A DNA stretch of 24,744 nucleotides from Clostridia bacterium (GCA_017615495.1 JAGAAA010000098.1:1-24744), one strand, 5' to 3'; counted from the first letter of the stretch, positions 1-8,035 are shown. Notes: a model not told the origin generated them from the letters alone. Translations and numbers: made by a program.

Positions 1-1915
1 CCGCCGCCTTTCCGAAAACGTTGCCGACAACGAAGTGTGAGGCGTGCGCGCCGGAAGACGCGCGAATGACGGCGCTCCTGCCGTTTTCAAGGAAAGAAAG
101 CGTCAAGTTGAAGTCGCTATCGGGGTCTTCGAGGGTAAGCACGGCATCCTCCGCGTACAGGCGGTAAGTGCCGTTTACGGTAAAGTTTTCGTCCAGCTTG
201 GTGGAATAAAGCCTAAAGGCATCGTTTTCATCCAAGAACAAAAGCAATTCATTTTGAACGCCGCCGACCTCTTCATAAGAAACGTAGGAGGTGCCAAGCG
301 CATATAAAGGCTGAGTTACGGAGCCCACTTCGTCCGCGTCGTACCCGAAAAGCAGGTCGTCCAAGAGGAGGGAAGTTTGAATGCCGCCGCCGTTACCGCA
401 AACGACAAAGTCCAAACGATCAAAATACGAAGCGAGTTCGGAAAGGGAGAAGGCGTCCGTGATCTTTTGCGGCACGGATGCGGGTCTTTCGCTTTCGATC
501 TCGGAATTTCTGCTTTCCCAAAGGGTGCGAAGAGGCGCATCCCCCACCGTCCAACCGTCTTCGTCAAAACGGAGGGTAACTTTTACCCAATAAGCGGGCA
601 TCACGCCGAGGTCACGGCTGATGGCAAAGCTCTGCCCTTCTTTGGCAAGAGTGAGGTTGAGGGCTGAAACGCCGTCGCCGCGATAATAGAAGGAAAGGTG
701 ATCGTAAGCGTCCGAAAGAGAATAAGACGCGGAAAAACGATACGAAACGTTGTCGTTGCGCGCCGTCAAACGAAGGGCGGGCGTGCCGTCGTACTTTTTG
801 CCGAGGGTGATCTGCGCGTCGGAGTTTTGCCAAGTGCCGTTTGCGCTTTGCTTAACGCTCCAGAAAGAGGAAACGCCGTTACTTGCGTTCTCAAGCACCG
901 CGTCGGTCGCGGCGGAACAGATCAAATCGATCCCCACCGCTTCGCCGGTAACGTAGTTGATCTTCTTGGTGGCGTCATAGCCGCCGTTTGCGCGGAAGTA
1001 GACCTTGGCGCTCCTCGTTACGGCGTATTCCGAAGCGGTAAGCGCGGAGAAGTTTACCCCGTCCGTAGAAACGGAGCAACCGCCGTAATCGGCGGAAAGC
1101 ATCACTTTTTCGGAAGAAATTTTGGAAACCTGCGCCTGCGCGCGAACGGTTTGATAGGAAAGCAACGCCGTAGCGCTATCGCCGTAATTCACCCCGTCGC
1201 CGATGGCTTTGACCAAGATCGAATGGTTGCCGATAACGTCGGAGATGGTGGCGGAAGATGCCGAAGCAAATGCGCCGCCGTCGTAGGAAACGGCGTACCC
1301 CGTAGCGTTTTGCACCCTGTTCCAAGTTACGCTTTTGCCGCTGACTTTGAGTTTGGGGGCAGAAAGTTGTTCGGGCATCAAGCGCACCGATTTGGTAACG
1401 GCATCGCCCACGTAATAAACGGCGTTAACTTCGTCGTAGCCGCCTTCCGCCTTCACGCGGACGACCGCATCGTCGGAAGTAGCGGTATAAGAACTCTCGG
1501 TAGTGAGCTCGTAATCCCCCGTTTCCCTGACGTAAACGGCTTTTGCCGCCGCCGTCCAGGTGACGGTTCTACCGATGAAGGTCAGATCGGAAAGAGAAAC
1601 TTTTTTCGTTTCGTACGTAAACTTGCCTTCCGCAACCTTTTTGCCCGAGCCGTCCTCCGCGTACGCGTCGACTACGTGCTCGCCTACTTCTTCGGAAAAA
1701 TCAAAACTGAAGCCGGCGGGGATAGAAGTGGCCTCGCCTCCGTCTTCGCTGTAATAAAAAGAGAGATCGCCGTCGTAAGTAAAGGAAATGCCGTTTTCAT
1801 TTGCGGTAAAGGTCAATGCGCCCAATGCTTTTTGTTTGTCGTTACAAGCGAAAAGCCCTATCACAGTCATCGCGATCAAAACAACAAAGGCGACAAGGAT
1901 CTTAACTCTTTTCAT
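1..1915 (-). CDS. Surface lipoprotein with repeated beta-sandwich modules (C terminus beyond window)
   Basis: The frame stays open from an ATG at 1915 to the window edge, giving 638 visible residues. A GGAGGT ribosome binding site (1920-1925) fixes the start. The N terminus is a lipoprotein signal peptide: MKR, a hydrophobic stretch, then the lipobox LFAC with the lipidated Cys at residue 24. The mature part should be anchored outside the membrane. Residues about 30-330 read as Ig/Fn3-like beta modules rich in Ser, Thr, Val and Tyr; two stretches (about 152-180 and 303-330) are clear copies of each other around A-x-G-G-Y-D. From about 350 a different all-beta region follows (FYYRGDGVSALNLTL), resembling jelly-roll carbohydrate-binding domains. 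No catalytic motif is visible. Substrate binding or adhesion is an inference; the exact family is not recognised. It has its own promoter and is the last gene before the left edge. Confidence 0.85.
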   Translation of the reverse strand, partial: MKRVKILVAFVVLIAMTVIGLFACNDKQKALGALTFTANENGISFTYDGDLSFYYSEDGGEATSIPAGFSFDFSEEVGEHVVDAYAEDGSGKKVAEGKFTYETKKVSLSDLTFIGRTVTWTAAAKAVYVRETGDYELTTESSYTATSDDAVVRVKAEGGYDEVNAVYYVGDAVTKSVRLMPEQLSAPKLKVSGKSVTWNRVQNATGYAVSYDGGAFASASSATISDVIGNHSILVKAIGDGVNYGDSATALLSYQTVRAQAQVSKISSEKVMLSADYGGCSVSTDGVNFSALTASEYAVTRSAKVYFRANGGYDATKKINYVTGEAVGIDLICSAATDAVLENASNGVSSFWSVKQSANGTWQNSDAQITLGKKYDGTPALRLTARNDNVSYRFSASYSLSDAYDHLSFYYRGDGVSALNLTLAKEGQSFAISRDLGVMPAYWVKVTLRFDEDGWTVGDAPLRTLWESRNSEIESERPASVPQKITDAFSLSELASYFDRLDFVVCGNGGGIQTSLLLDDLLFGYDADEVGSVTQPLYALGTSYVSYEEVGGVQNELLLFLDENDAFRLYSTKLDENFTVNGTYRLYAEDAVLTLEDPDSDFNLTLSFLENGRSAVIRASSGAHASHFVVGNVFGKAA

Positions 1916-1948
1916 ACATACCTCCGAACAGAAAGCGCATTATCTATT

Positions 1949-1977
1949 ATTTTATCATATAAAATAACAAATTTCAA
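1949..1977 (-). promoter_or_regulatory. Predicted sigma-A promoter of the lipoprotein gene
   Basis: On the minus strand TTGAAA (1972-1977) is followed by a 17-base spacer and TAAAAT (1949-1954). The start of transcription would be near 1942, giving a leader of about 27 bases to the ATG at 1915. The whole stretch 1942-1990 is strongly AT-rich. Confidence 0.6.
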
Positions 1978-2022
1978 TAGCAAATCTCAATAGGATTTTT
2001 TGAAGTAAAGCACGATACATAT

Positions 2023-2064
2023 AAAAAAGCCCCTCGAAGCGGTGGCGCAATTAAGGGGTTTTTT
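2023..2064 (-). terminator. Intrinsic terminator after the TSCPD gene (bidirectional in form)
   Basis: CCCCT (2030-2034) pairs with AGGGG (2054-2058). The hairpin has a run of A on the left and six T on the right, so it can act in either direction. Read on the minus strand it closes the gene ending at 2103. The stem is only about 5 bp with a long loop, so efficiency is uncertain. Confidence 0.55.
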
Positions 2065-2102
2065 GCTCGCAAGTGCGGCTGTGGCAGTATTAGCGGAAAG
2101 GC

Positions 2103-2360
2103 TTATTGTTGATCCTTGCCCTGCGCCGCTTTTACCGCCTGCGCAAGCTGGTCGGCGCAAGAAGTGGGACGCCCGCCGCAACTGTTGCCGGAACATTTTT
2201 CGATAATAAACTCCGCGCTTTTGCCGTCAAGAAGTTTGGATATCATTTTCAAATTACCGTTGCATCCGCCGATAAAGCGGATATCGGAAACCACCCCGTC
2301 CGTCAGATCAAAGTCGATCTCCCCTGCGCAAACGTTTTTTGTCTTATACTTGAATTGCAT
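2103..2360 (-). CDS. TSCPD-domain four-cysteine small protein (TIGR03905-like)
   Basis: A protein of 85 residues. The ATG at 2360 is chosen because GGAGG lies at 2366-2370; an in-frame upstream extension would run into AT-rich promoter sequence. It matches the short clostridial TSCPD family: MxFKYKTxxVC, then GGCNGNL (31-37) and GGRPTSCADQLA (62-73). Cysteines stand at 11, 33, 56, 61 and 68, and the conserved ones suggest a metal or zinc knuckle. The same fold occurs at the C-terminal end of some vitamin B12-dependent ribonucleotide reductases, but this free-standing family has no established function. It is monocistronic, between its own promoter and a terminator. Confidence 0.88.
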   Translation of the reverse strand: MQFKYKTKNVCAGEIDFDLTDGVVSDIRFIGGCNGNLKMISKLLDGKSAEFIIEKCSGNSCGGRPTSCADQLAQAVKAAQGKDQQ

Positions 2361-2387
2361 ATTCGCCTCCGATTTTTGGGTAATTTC

Positions 2388-2393
2388 AGTATA
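2388..2393 (-). promoter_or_regulatory. Putative -10 box for the TSCPD gene
   Basis: TATACT on the minus strand within GGTATACTG, 28 bases before the ATG. No good -35 box is found at the usual distance, so this is a weak call. Confidence 0.35.
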
Positions 2394-2437
2394 CCACAAA
2401 ATTTGTCGTTTGTTCCTAAAAATCCAAAAATTTGAAG

Positions 2438-2470
2438 AAAAAAAAGGCGACGGCACAAAGCCATCGCCTT
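2438..2470 (-). terminator. Intrinsic terminator of the oxaloacetate decarboxylase operon
   Basis: Minus-strand RNA forms an 11-bp stem: 2460-2470 pairs with 2444-2454 around a 5-base loop, followed by eight U (A run 2438-2445). One position is G-U in the minus RNA but C-A in the plus RNA, so the stem favours the minus direction. It begins 20 bases after the stop of the beta-subunit gene. Confidence 0.88.
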
Positions 2471-2489
2471 CCCTTTTAAGTTTTGGGTA

Positions 2490-3680
2490 TCAGAACAACG
2501 CAAGCAGGAAGCCCGCCGCAACTGCCGAGCCGATAACGCCCGCCACGTTGGGCCCCATCGCATGCATCAAAAGATAGTTGTCGGGATTCCACTTTTTGCC
2601 TTCGTTGTGCGCCACGCGCGCCGCCATCGGAACTGCGGAAACGCCCGCCGCGCCAATGAGCGGATTGATCTTGCCTTTGGTGATCCAGCACATCAACTTG
2701 CCCATCAAAACGCCGCCCGCAGTGGAGAAGCAGAAAGCAAGCAAGCCAAGACCGATGATCTTCAAGGTATCGAAGGTGAGGAAGCTGGAGTAAACAGCCG
2801 TAGCGCCGACCGAGATACCGAGGAACAACGTGACGATGTTCATAAGTGCGTTTTGCGCCGTATCGGACAAACGCTCGGTCACGCCGCATTCCTTCAAAAG
2901 ATTACCGAACATCAAGCAGCCGAGAAGCGGCGCCACGCTCGGGAGAAGGATACAGGTGATGATGGTAACGGCGATCGGGAAGATGATCTTCTCCGCCTTG
3001 GAAACGGTGCGAAGTTGGTCCATCTTGATCATGCGCTCCTTTTTGGAAGTAAGCGCGCGCATGATGGGCGGTTGGATGAGCGGGATCAAAGCCATGTAGG
3101 AATACGCCGCGATGGCAATGGCGCCCAATTTTTCGGGAGCAAGGGTCTTGGTGACGAAGATCGCCGTAGGACCATCCGCGCCGCCGATGATAGCGACGGA
3201 AGCTGCGATGTTGCCGCTGAAGCCAAACACGATGGCAAGGATCAACGCCATATAAATGCCAAGCTGCGCCGCAGCGCCCAAGATCAAGGACTTGGGGTTT
3301 GCGAGCATCGGACCGAAGTCTGTCATCGCGCCCACGCCGATAAAGATCAAGCAAGGATACAAGCCCGTCTTAACGCCGATGTAAAGGACGTCAAGCAAGC
3401 CGCCGTGCAACAGAACTTCACCGTAATTGATCTGTCCGCCGTTGGAGAACCACATCTCGGAATGGAACAAGGCGTTGTCGCCCGTCAGACCCGGGATGTT
3501 TGTGATGAGCATGCCGAACGCGATGCCCACGAGGAGCAACGGCTCGAACTTTTTAGCAATTCCGAGGAACAAAAGCCCGCAAGCCACCACGAGCATCACG
3601 ATCTGCTGCCAATGCACGCTTGCAAAGCCGGAGCTTTCCCCCAGATTTTTAAGGATATCAACAATATTTACCGCGCTCAT
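2490..3680 (-). CDS. oadB: Sodium-translocating decarboxylase beta subunit (oxaloacetate decarboxylase beta)
   Basis: A 396-residue polytopic membrane protein that decarboxylates the carboxybiotin delivered by the carrier protein and couples this to sodium export. The family hallmark IIGGADGPTAIF is at residues 165-175, with Asp169 the acidic residue placed in the ion path in this family. A second conserved block NPLIGAAGVSAVPMAARV (339-356) is also intact. Length is within the usual range for the family. The ATG at 3680 is preferred over an upstream in-frame start because GAGGGTGAT precedes it and related proteins begin here. It is the last gene of the four-gene operon, 7 bases after the biotin carrier, and is followed by a strong terminator. 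Without the partner genes it could equally be a glutaconyl- or methylmalonyl-CoA decarboxylase subunit; the carboxyltransferase next door argues for oxaloacetate. Confidence 0.95.
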   Translation of the reverse strand: MSAVNIVDILKNLGESSGFASVHWQQIVMLVVACGLLFLGIAKKFEPLLLVGIAFGMLITNIPGLTGDNALFHSEMWFSNGGQINYGEVLLHGGLLDVLYIGVKTGLYPCLIFIGVGAMTDFGPMLANPKSLILGAAAQLGIYMALILAIVFGFSGNIAASVAIIGGADGPTAIFVTKTLAPEKLGAIAIAAYSYMALIPLIQPPIMRALTSKKERMIKMDQLRTVSKAEKIIFPIAVTIITCILLPSVAPLLGCLMFGNLLKECGVTERLSDTAQNALMNIVTLFLGISVGATAVYSSFLTFDTLKIIGLGLLAFCFSTAGGVLMGKLMCWITKGKINPLIGAAGVSAVPMAARVAHNEGKKWNPDNYLLMHAMGPNVAGVIGSAVAAGFLLALF

Positions 3681-3687
3681 ATCACCC

Positions 3688-4071
3688 TCATGCAATCTCA
3701 AACAGCGCCGAACCGACCTGCACTTGCGTGCCCTTGGGGGCGAGAACAGCAACAAGCGTGCCGTCCTTGGTCGCGGTGATCTCGTTTTCCATCTTCATCG
3801 CTTCGATGAGCATAACAACTTCACCTGCTTTGACCTTGTCGCCAACGTTCTTTTTGACGGCGACCACCACGCCGGGAAGCGGGGACTTGGTGGCGTTGCC
3901 GGATGCGGCGGGAGCGGGAGCGGCAGCCGCTGCGGGCGCAGCAGCTACGGCGGGAGCCGCGGGAGCGGCTACGGGAGCGGAAATAGCATCGTACTCGGAG
4001 AGAAGCTCCGCATTGCCCTTCTCAACTTCAACTTCGTAAATTTTGCCGTTCAATTTAACTTTGTATTTCAT
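3688..4071 (-). CDS. Biotin carboxyl carrier protein of the decarboxylase
   Basis: A 127-residue protein carrying biotin between the carboxyltransferase and the membrane beta subunit. An N-terminal beta segment (MKYKVKLNGKIYEVEVEKG) is followed by a flexible Ala/Pro linker (about 33-58) and a biotinyl domain (about 63-127). The biotinylation motif EAMKMENEI is complete; Lys93 is the attachment site. In many oxaloacetate decarboxylases this domain is fused to the alpha subunit; here it is separate, as in GcdC/MmdC-type systems. A GTG at 4080, overlapping the upstream stop as GTGA and closer to the GGAGGAG sequence, is an alternative start adding three residues. The ATG at 4071 is preferred by the usual MKYKV family start. 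It lies between gamma- and beta-subunit genes. Confidence 0.93.
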   Translation of the reverse strand: MKYKVKLNGKIYEVEVEKGNAELLSEYDAISAPVAAPAAPAVAAAPAAAAAPAPAASGNATKSPLPGVVVAVKKNVGDKVKAGEVVMLIEAMKMENEITATKDGTLVAVLAPKGTQVQVGSALFEIA

Positions 4072-4076
4072 AGGGA

Positions 4077-4433
4077 TCACTTCTCCTCCTCGTTGATTTC
4101 TTTGATAGAGATAAATTTAAGTTCGTTCAAAGGGGTCTTGAGCTCGTCTGCGACGATGGCCATCACCATCGCGGCGGTGCGGTCGTCAACGTTGTTGAGC
4201 TTGACGCTGCCGCTGGAGCCAGGCGCAAGTTCGGGCGCGGAAGCCGTAGCGGGCGCGCTTTGCTTTTTGCCCTTCCCTTCGACCTTGCGAACGATATAAG
4301 AAAGCAAATAGATGAAACCCATCAACACCGCGAGCACCACCAAAACGAGGCAGAAACCGATCAAGGCGTAAAGAAAGCCTTCGGAAAGCGCAAACGTCTT
4401 GGTCTCGACGGTCTTGGCAAGAATAAACGCCAT
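4077..4433 (-). CDS. OadG-family gamma-like subunit of the decarboxylase
   Basis: A 118-residue protein with a short periplasmic N terminus, one transmembrane segment (about 19-47), a basic stretch (RKVEGKGKK) and a Ser/Pro/Ala-rich tail. In OadG-type subunits this single membrane helix helps assemble the alpha and beta subunits. The C-terminal part (79-118) has the NVDDRTAAMVMAIVADEL pattern seen in clostridial OadG-like proteins. GGTGGAGGA precedes the ATG at 4433. It begins 3 bases after the stop of the carboxyltransferase gene and ends where the biotin carrier begins, so it belongs to the operon. Sequence conservation in the family is low, so the assignment leans on context. Confidence 0.8.
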   Translation of the reverse strand: MAFILAKTVETKTFALSEGFLYALIGFCLVLVVLAVLMGFIYLLSYIVRKVEGKGKKQSAPATASAPELAPGSSGSVKLNNVDDRTAAMVMAIVADELKTPLNELKFISIKEINEEEK

Positions 4434-4436
4434 AAC

Positions 4437-5816
4437 TCAGTCCTCCACCTTTTCGATCGTGTAAGAAACCTTCTTTTCTTCACGCTCTTTGCGCGCGTCG
4501 AAGAAACGCTCCGCGACTTGCGGGAAAGCGATGTAAGAAAGAACGTCTTCGTCGTTTTTGGCAATGCCCTTGAGTTCCGCCTTGGTCTTTTCAAACTGCG
4601 GCTCTAAAGTATCGGCAAAACGGCAAGCGATGGGCGCTTCGTCACCGAGCACCTGCTTCTTGAGGTTTTCATCCACCTTGCCGGGAGCCCTGCCGTACTC
4701 ACCGCGGAGGTACGCCTTAACTTCCTTACCAACGTTGACGTAACGACCGTAGAGCACGTTGCTGGTAGCTTGCACGCCGACCATTTGGCTCATCGGGGTA
4801 ACGAGCGGGGGATAACCGAGGTCCGCCCTGACCTTCGGGGTCTCGGTAAGAACTTCTTCCAAGCGGTCAAGAGCGTTTTGTTGCTCAAGCTGCGACAAAA
4901 GGTTGCTGAGCATACCGCCCGGGATCTTGTAGCTCAAAGCGTTGGTATCGGTGGAAAGAGATTTTGCCTTCAAAGTGCCGCTCTTTACGAAATCGGCAAA
5001 AACAGGCTTAAAGAAATCGTTGATCTGCTTCAACACGTCGGCGTCGAGGTCAACTTCGTAACCAAGCTGCTTAAGCGCGTAGGCAAGCGTTTCGGTAGCG
5101 GGTTGAGAAGTGCCGCCCGAGAAGGTGCTGGTCGCGGTGTCCAAAACGTCCACGCCGGCTTCCACAGCCTTGAGTGCGGTCATATAGGCAAGACCGGTCG
5201 TGCAGTGCGTATGGAGAACGACGGGAAGTCCGACTTCGTTTTTCAAAGCGGAAACGAGGTCGTAGGCTTCTTGCGGACCCATAACGCCCGCCATATCCTT
5301 GATGCAAATGGTGGAGCACCCCATCTTCTTCATCTCCTTGCCCACTTCCACAAAATTCTTGAGGGTGTGCACGGGGCTGGTGGTGTAGCTGATGGCGCCC
5401 GAAGCGATGGCGCCCTGCTTGATGGTCTCCTCAACGGCGACCTTGATGTTGCGCATATCGTTCAAAGCGTCAAAGATCCTGATGATATCGATGCCGTTTG
5501 CGACCGAACGTTCAACGAACTTGCGGACGACATCGTCGGGATAGTGCTTATAACCGAGGAGGTTTTGACCTCTCAAAAGCATTTGCAATTTGGTGTTGGG
5601 CATCGCGGCTTTGATCTTGCGAAGCCTCTCCCACGGATCTTCATTCAAGAAGCGCAAGCAGCTGTCAAACGTCGCGCCGCCCCAGCACTCGACCGAATAA
5701 TATCCGGCTTTATCCATCGTGCCGAGGATGCCCTCGAACTTCTCGATCGGAAGCCTTGTGGCGATGAGCGACTGATTGGCGTCGCGCAAAACTGTCTCGG
5801 TAAACTGAACTTTCAT
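4437..5816 (-). CDS. oadA: Oxaloacetate decarboxylase alpha chain, carboxyltransferase part only
   Basis: A 459-residue TIM-barrel carboxyltransferase of the PycB/5S/OadA type, which moves the carboxyl group of oxaloacetate to biotin and leaves pyruvate. Visible family features are LRDANQS (10-16), the lysine of CIKDMAG (Lys173, the residue carboxylated near the metal in this family) and the metal-binding LHTHC (His202, His204). The usual conserved C-terminal PycB region follows (about 300-440). There is no biotinyl domain at the end; that is a separate gene downstream. GGAGG five bases before the ATG at 5816 sets the start. First gene of the operon with its own promoter. The fold rules out the crotonase-type alpha subunits of glutaconyl- or methylmalonyl-CoA decarboxylases; a transcarboxylase 5S or pyruvate carboxylase subunit B role is less likely given oadB. 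Confidence 0.92.
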   Translation of the reverse strand: MKVQFTETVLRDANQSLIATRLPIEKFEGILGTMDKAGYYSVECWGGATFDSCLRFLNEDPWERLRKIKAAMPNTKLQMLLRGQNLLGYKHYPDDVVRKFVERSVANGIDIIRIFDALNDMRNIKVAVEETIKQGAIASGAISYTTSPVHTLKNFVEVGKEMKKMGCSTICIKDMAGVMGPQEAYDLVSALKNEVGLPVVLHTHCTTGLAYMTALKAVEAGVDVLDTATSTFSGGTSQPATETLAYALKQLGYEVDLDADVLKQINDFFKPVFADFVKSGTLKAKSLSTDTNALSYKIPGGMLSNLLSQLEQQNALDRLEEVLTETPKVRADLGYPPLVTPMSQMVGVQATSNVLYGRYVNVGKEVKAYLRGEYGRAPGKVDENLKKQVLGDEAPIACRFADTLEPQFEKTKAELKGIAKNDEDVLSYIAFPQVAERFFDARKEREEKKVSYTIEKVED

Positions 5817-5867
5817 ATTCCCTCCTATACGATCGGCGGATCTTCGCCAAACATTTTTCCGCATAAC

Positions 5868-5897
5868 AGTATATCAAAGATATACGCGGACGGGCAA
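5868..5897 (-). promoter_or_regulatory. Predicted promoter of the oxaloacetate decarboxylase operon
   Basis: TTGCCC (5892-5897), an 18-base spacer and TATACT (5868-5873) on the minus strand. The leader to the ATG would be about 45 bases. The 164-base gap before it has no clear hairpin terminator for the upstream phosphoesterase gene, so read-through from there is possible. Confidence 0.5.
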
Positions 5898-5980
5898 ACG
5901 ATTTCCGCTTAATAAAAGGAAAAAAATCAAAATGTCTTTAAAATAAAACAAACTATGCCGTAAACAGGTGAAAAATCGCC

Positions 5981-8035
5981 TTATTCCGTGATCGAAGTGA
6001 GAGGGATCTGCGCCACGTCCCACGAAGAATCCGGGCGCAAGGTGATGATCTCCGCGCCGCGTTGCTTGGTATCTTTTGCGATCCCCGGCATCGCAAGATA
6101 ATCGATGCTCATGCCGTAAGTCAAGCGGATGCCCTTGTAAGTGATGGACGCGTTGTTGTAGTGGTCGTGACCGCAAAAAGTGCCCGTCGTACTGCCAAGC
6201 TCCACCATCTTTTCAAAAAAGGAACTGTCGTAGGCGGAACAGGAGAATTTGCGCAACAAAGTTTCGTTGTTTTCCCCAAAGTGATACGTCACTTCGTCGC
6301 TCCCTTCAAGATAAAGTTCGTAGGCGGTGCGGTACTGCTGCAAGGGGATGTGGAAAAAGGCAAGCGAAGAGATCTGCCCTCCCTCTTCTTTTTGCAAACG
6401 GCGCACTTCCCTTTCGTACCAAGCGACCTGGTCGTCGCGGATGTAATCGTAGGTGTTGAAGCCTTCCCCCGTATAAGCGTTGGAATCCACCAAAAAAAGC
6501 GCGGTGTTCAAACTGCCGTCCGGGTTTCTTATTTCGATGAGTTGGTTGTTCCTCCCCGTGACGGCGGGCTGAACGTAAGGATAGAGAAGCGTTTCGGACG
6601 TTTTGAAGGAAAGCGACTGATACACTTCCGCCAACTGATCCTTTTTCATCGAAGCAAGGTTCTCGGTATCGTGGTTACCATAGGTAAACGCCCACGGCAC
6701 CCCCACGTTTCGCATAAACGCCGCAAATTGGTAAACGGGAGCGGAATTGTTAAAGGACATCGACATCACCCCCATCGGGAAGCATAAGTCCCCCGTCACG
6801 ATCACAAGATCGGGGCGAGCGTACTCGATCTCGGCGTAGCAGGCTTCCAATGCGAGCAGATCCTTTTTGCGCGAGAACAGACTTCCGCCGAGGTGCACGT
6901 CGGTCAGATGCAATATCTTAAAATCCTCCCCCGAAGCGGTCAAGGTGTAAACGCCGCTTTCCTCGTCGTAGGAAACGTCAAGCGGCGGATGCCCCACGTA
7001 AGGGACCGCGTTGATGTACGGCTGCGTGTACCAAGTATCGCGGTTCATCCCAAGATACGCCGCAAGGAGGGTGACGGCAACCAAGGTTGCGGCAACGCGC
7101 GCCCTGTTCAAAACGAGGTTGGTAAAGCAAAGCTTTTTGCGGAGCGTCAAGTCGTATAAGGCGATCAAAAACAAGAAGATGATGGCGCTGATCAAAACGA
7201 AATTCGCGGGGTAGGAAAGCCCTCTTCTGAAAAGGATCATAACGAGCATCGCGCCCGTCCAATACGCCGCGGAAAAGATGGCGACGCCCAAAAAGTGGCG
7301 GCGAAGCTTGCCCTTCTCCGGCAGCGACACCCAAGCGCGCACCGTGCGAAGACATAGGGCGTTTTTTATCACGAAGCACAGCGGGACGGCAACGAGCAAG
7401 TAGTTGGACAAAACCGACTCCGCCACTTCCGCCGGACGGGAATTTCCAAAGATGTACAAATTGAGTTCGGTCATTTCAAAGACGAAGACCGCCGCGATAA
7501 ACAGCGCGAAACTGTTCAAAAAACGTTTTGCGTATTTGTCCGAGCAATCGCGCAAGGCGAGGTACGCGTCCGCGTCGAACTTAGCGCCCACGGTGCGCTT
7601 GGTCCTCTTTCCGAGAAGAAGTAACAGCGTTACGAACAGCGCCGACCCCAACAAAAACAAAGTGAGGGTGACGAAAAAGTCCCTATCCCCCGACACGGCG
7701 TTAAACGCCGTCCACAACAGTTCCGTAAACAGAAAAACGCTCAAAACAGCCGCGGCGTAAGCAAGCCACCTGCACCGCCTAAATAGCCCGCGCGTCGTTT
7801 TGCCGTTCAGCACGTCCGTACGGCGTTGCCACCTTGCGGCGTCCTCGGGCGTGAAGCCTGCGAGAACGGCAAGTTTTTCAAGCGAACGATAGTTTTCCAC
7901 GAGCGCCGAAAACGGGAGTTTTTCCGCCATTTCGGCAAGGCGGGCTTTTACCGTAAGTTTGGCGTTTAGCGTTTCTTCCCCGTAAGGCAATTCGTCAAAG
8001 AACAGATCCGCAAGTTTGTCCGACTGCTTGCTCAT
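5981..8035 (-). CDS. Multi-pass membrane protein with external metallophosphoesterase domain
   Basis: A protein of 684 residues. Residues 1-90 are charged and helical, probably cytoplasmic. About seven hydrophobic segments follow (roughly 91-115, 119-142, 172-197, 208-228, 246-269, 276-297, 312-330). A calcineurin-type metallophosphoesterase domain then fills 370-684. All five motifs are intact: DVH (Asp379, His381), GD (415-416), GNHD (453-456), His562 and GHDH (622-625). An active two-metal phosphoesterase acting outside the membrane is likely; the substrate (lipid, sugar phosphate or nucleotide) cannot be read from sequence. The C-terminal domain resembles YkuE/YpbG-like membrane-linked phosphoesterases, but those usually have few membrane helices. 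GGAGGGG precedes the ATG at 8035. It lies 82 bases downstream of the ZIP transporter gene with a terminator between. Confidence 0.9.
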   Translation of the reverse strand: MSKQSDKLADLFFDELPYGEETLNAKLTVKARLAEMAEKLPFSALVENYRSLEKLAVLAGFTPEDAARWQRRTDVLNGKTTRGLFRRCRWLAYAAAVLSVFLFTELLWTAFNAVSGDRDFFVTLTLFLLGSALFVTLLLLLGKRTKRTVGAKFDADAYLALRDCSDKYAKRFLNSFALFIAAVFVFEMTELNLYIFGNSRPAEVAESVLSNYLLVAVPLCFVIKNALCLRTVRAWVSLPEKGKLRRHFLGVAIFSAAYWTGAMLVMILFRRGLSYPANFVLISAIIFLFLIALYDLTLRKKLCFTNLVLNRARVAATLVAVTLLAAYLGMNRDTWYTQPYINAVPYVGHPPLDVSYDEESGVYTLTASGEDFKILHLTDVHLGGSLFSRKKDLLALEACYAEIEYARPDLVIVTGDLCFPMGVMSMSFNNSAPVYQFAAFMRNVGVPWAFTYGNHDTENLASMKKDQLAEVYQSLSFKTSETLLYPYVQPAVTGRNNQLIEIRNPDGSLNTALFLVDSNAYTGEGFNTYDYIRDDQVAWYEREVRRLQKEEGGQISSLAFFHIPLQQYRTAYELYLEGSDEVTYHFGENNETLLRKFSCSAYDSSFFEKMVELGSTTGTFCGHDHYNNASITYKGIRLTYGMSIDYLAMPGIAKDTKQRGAEIITLRPDSSWDVAQIPLTSITE

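Noticed and set aside
698..1993. Long plus-strand open frame (431 codons) opposite the lipoprotein gene
   Set aside because: It mirrors the minus-strand lipoprotein frame, has no ribosome binding site and its translation shows no protein-like domain; the minus strand has a lipobox, promoter and GGAGG.
2562..3779. Plus-strand open frame (405 codons) opposite oadB
   Set aside because: Antisense shadow, extremely rich in His, Arg and Asp, crossing the boundary between two clear minus-strand genes.
3887..3990. Low-complexity GC-rich repeats in the biotin carrier gene as a possible DNA repeat element
   Set aside because: They simply encode the Ala/Pro hinge normal for biotin carrier proteins.
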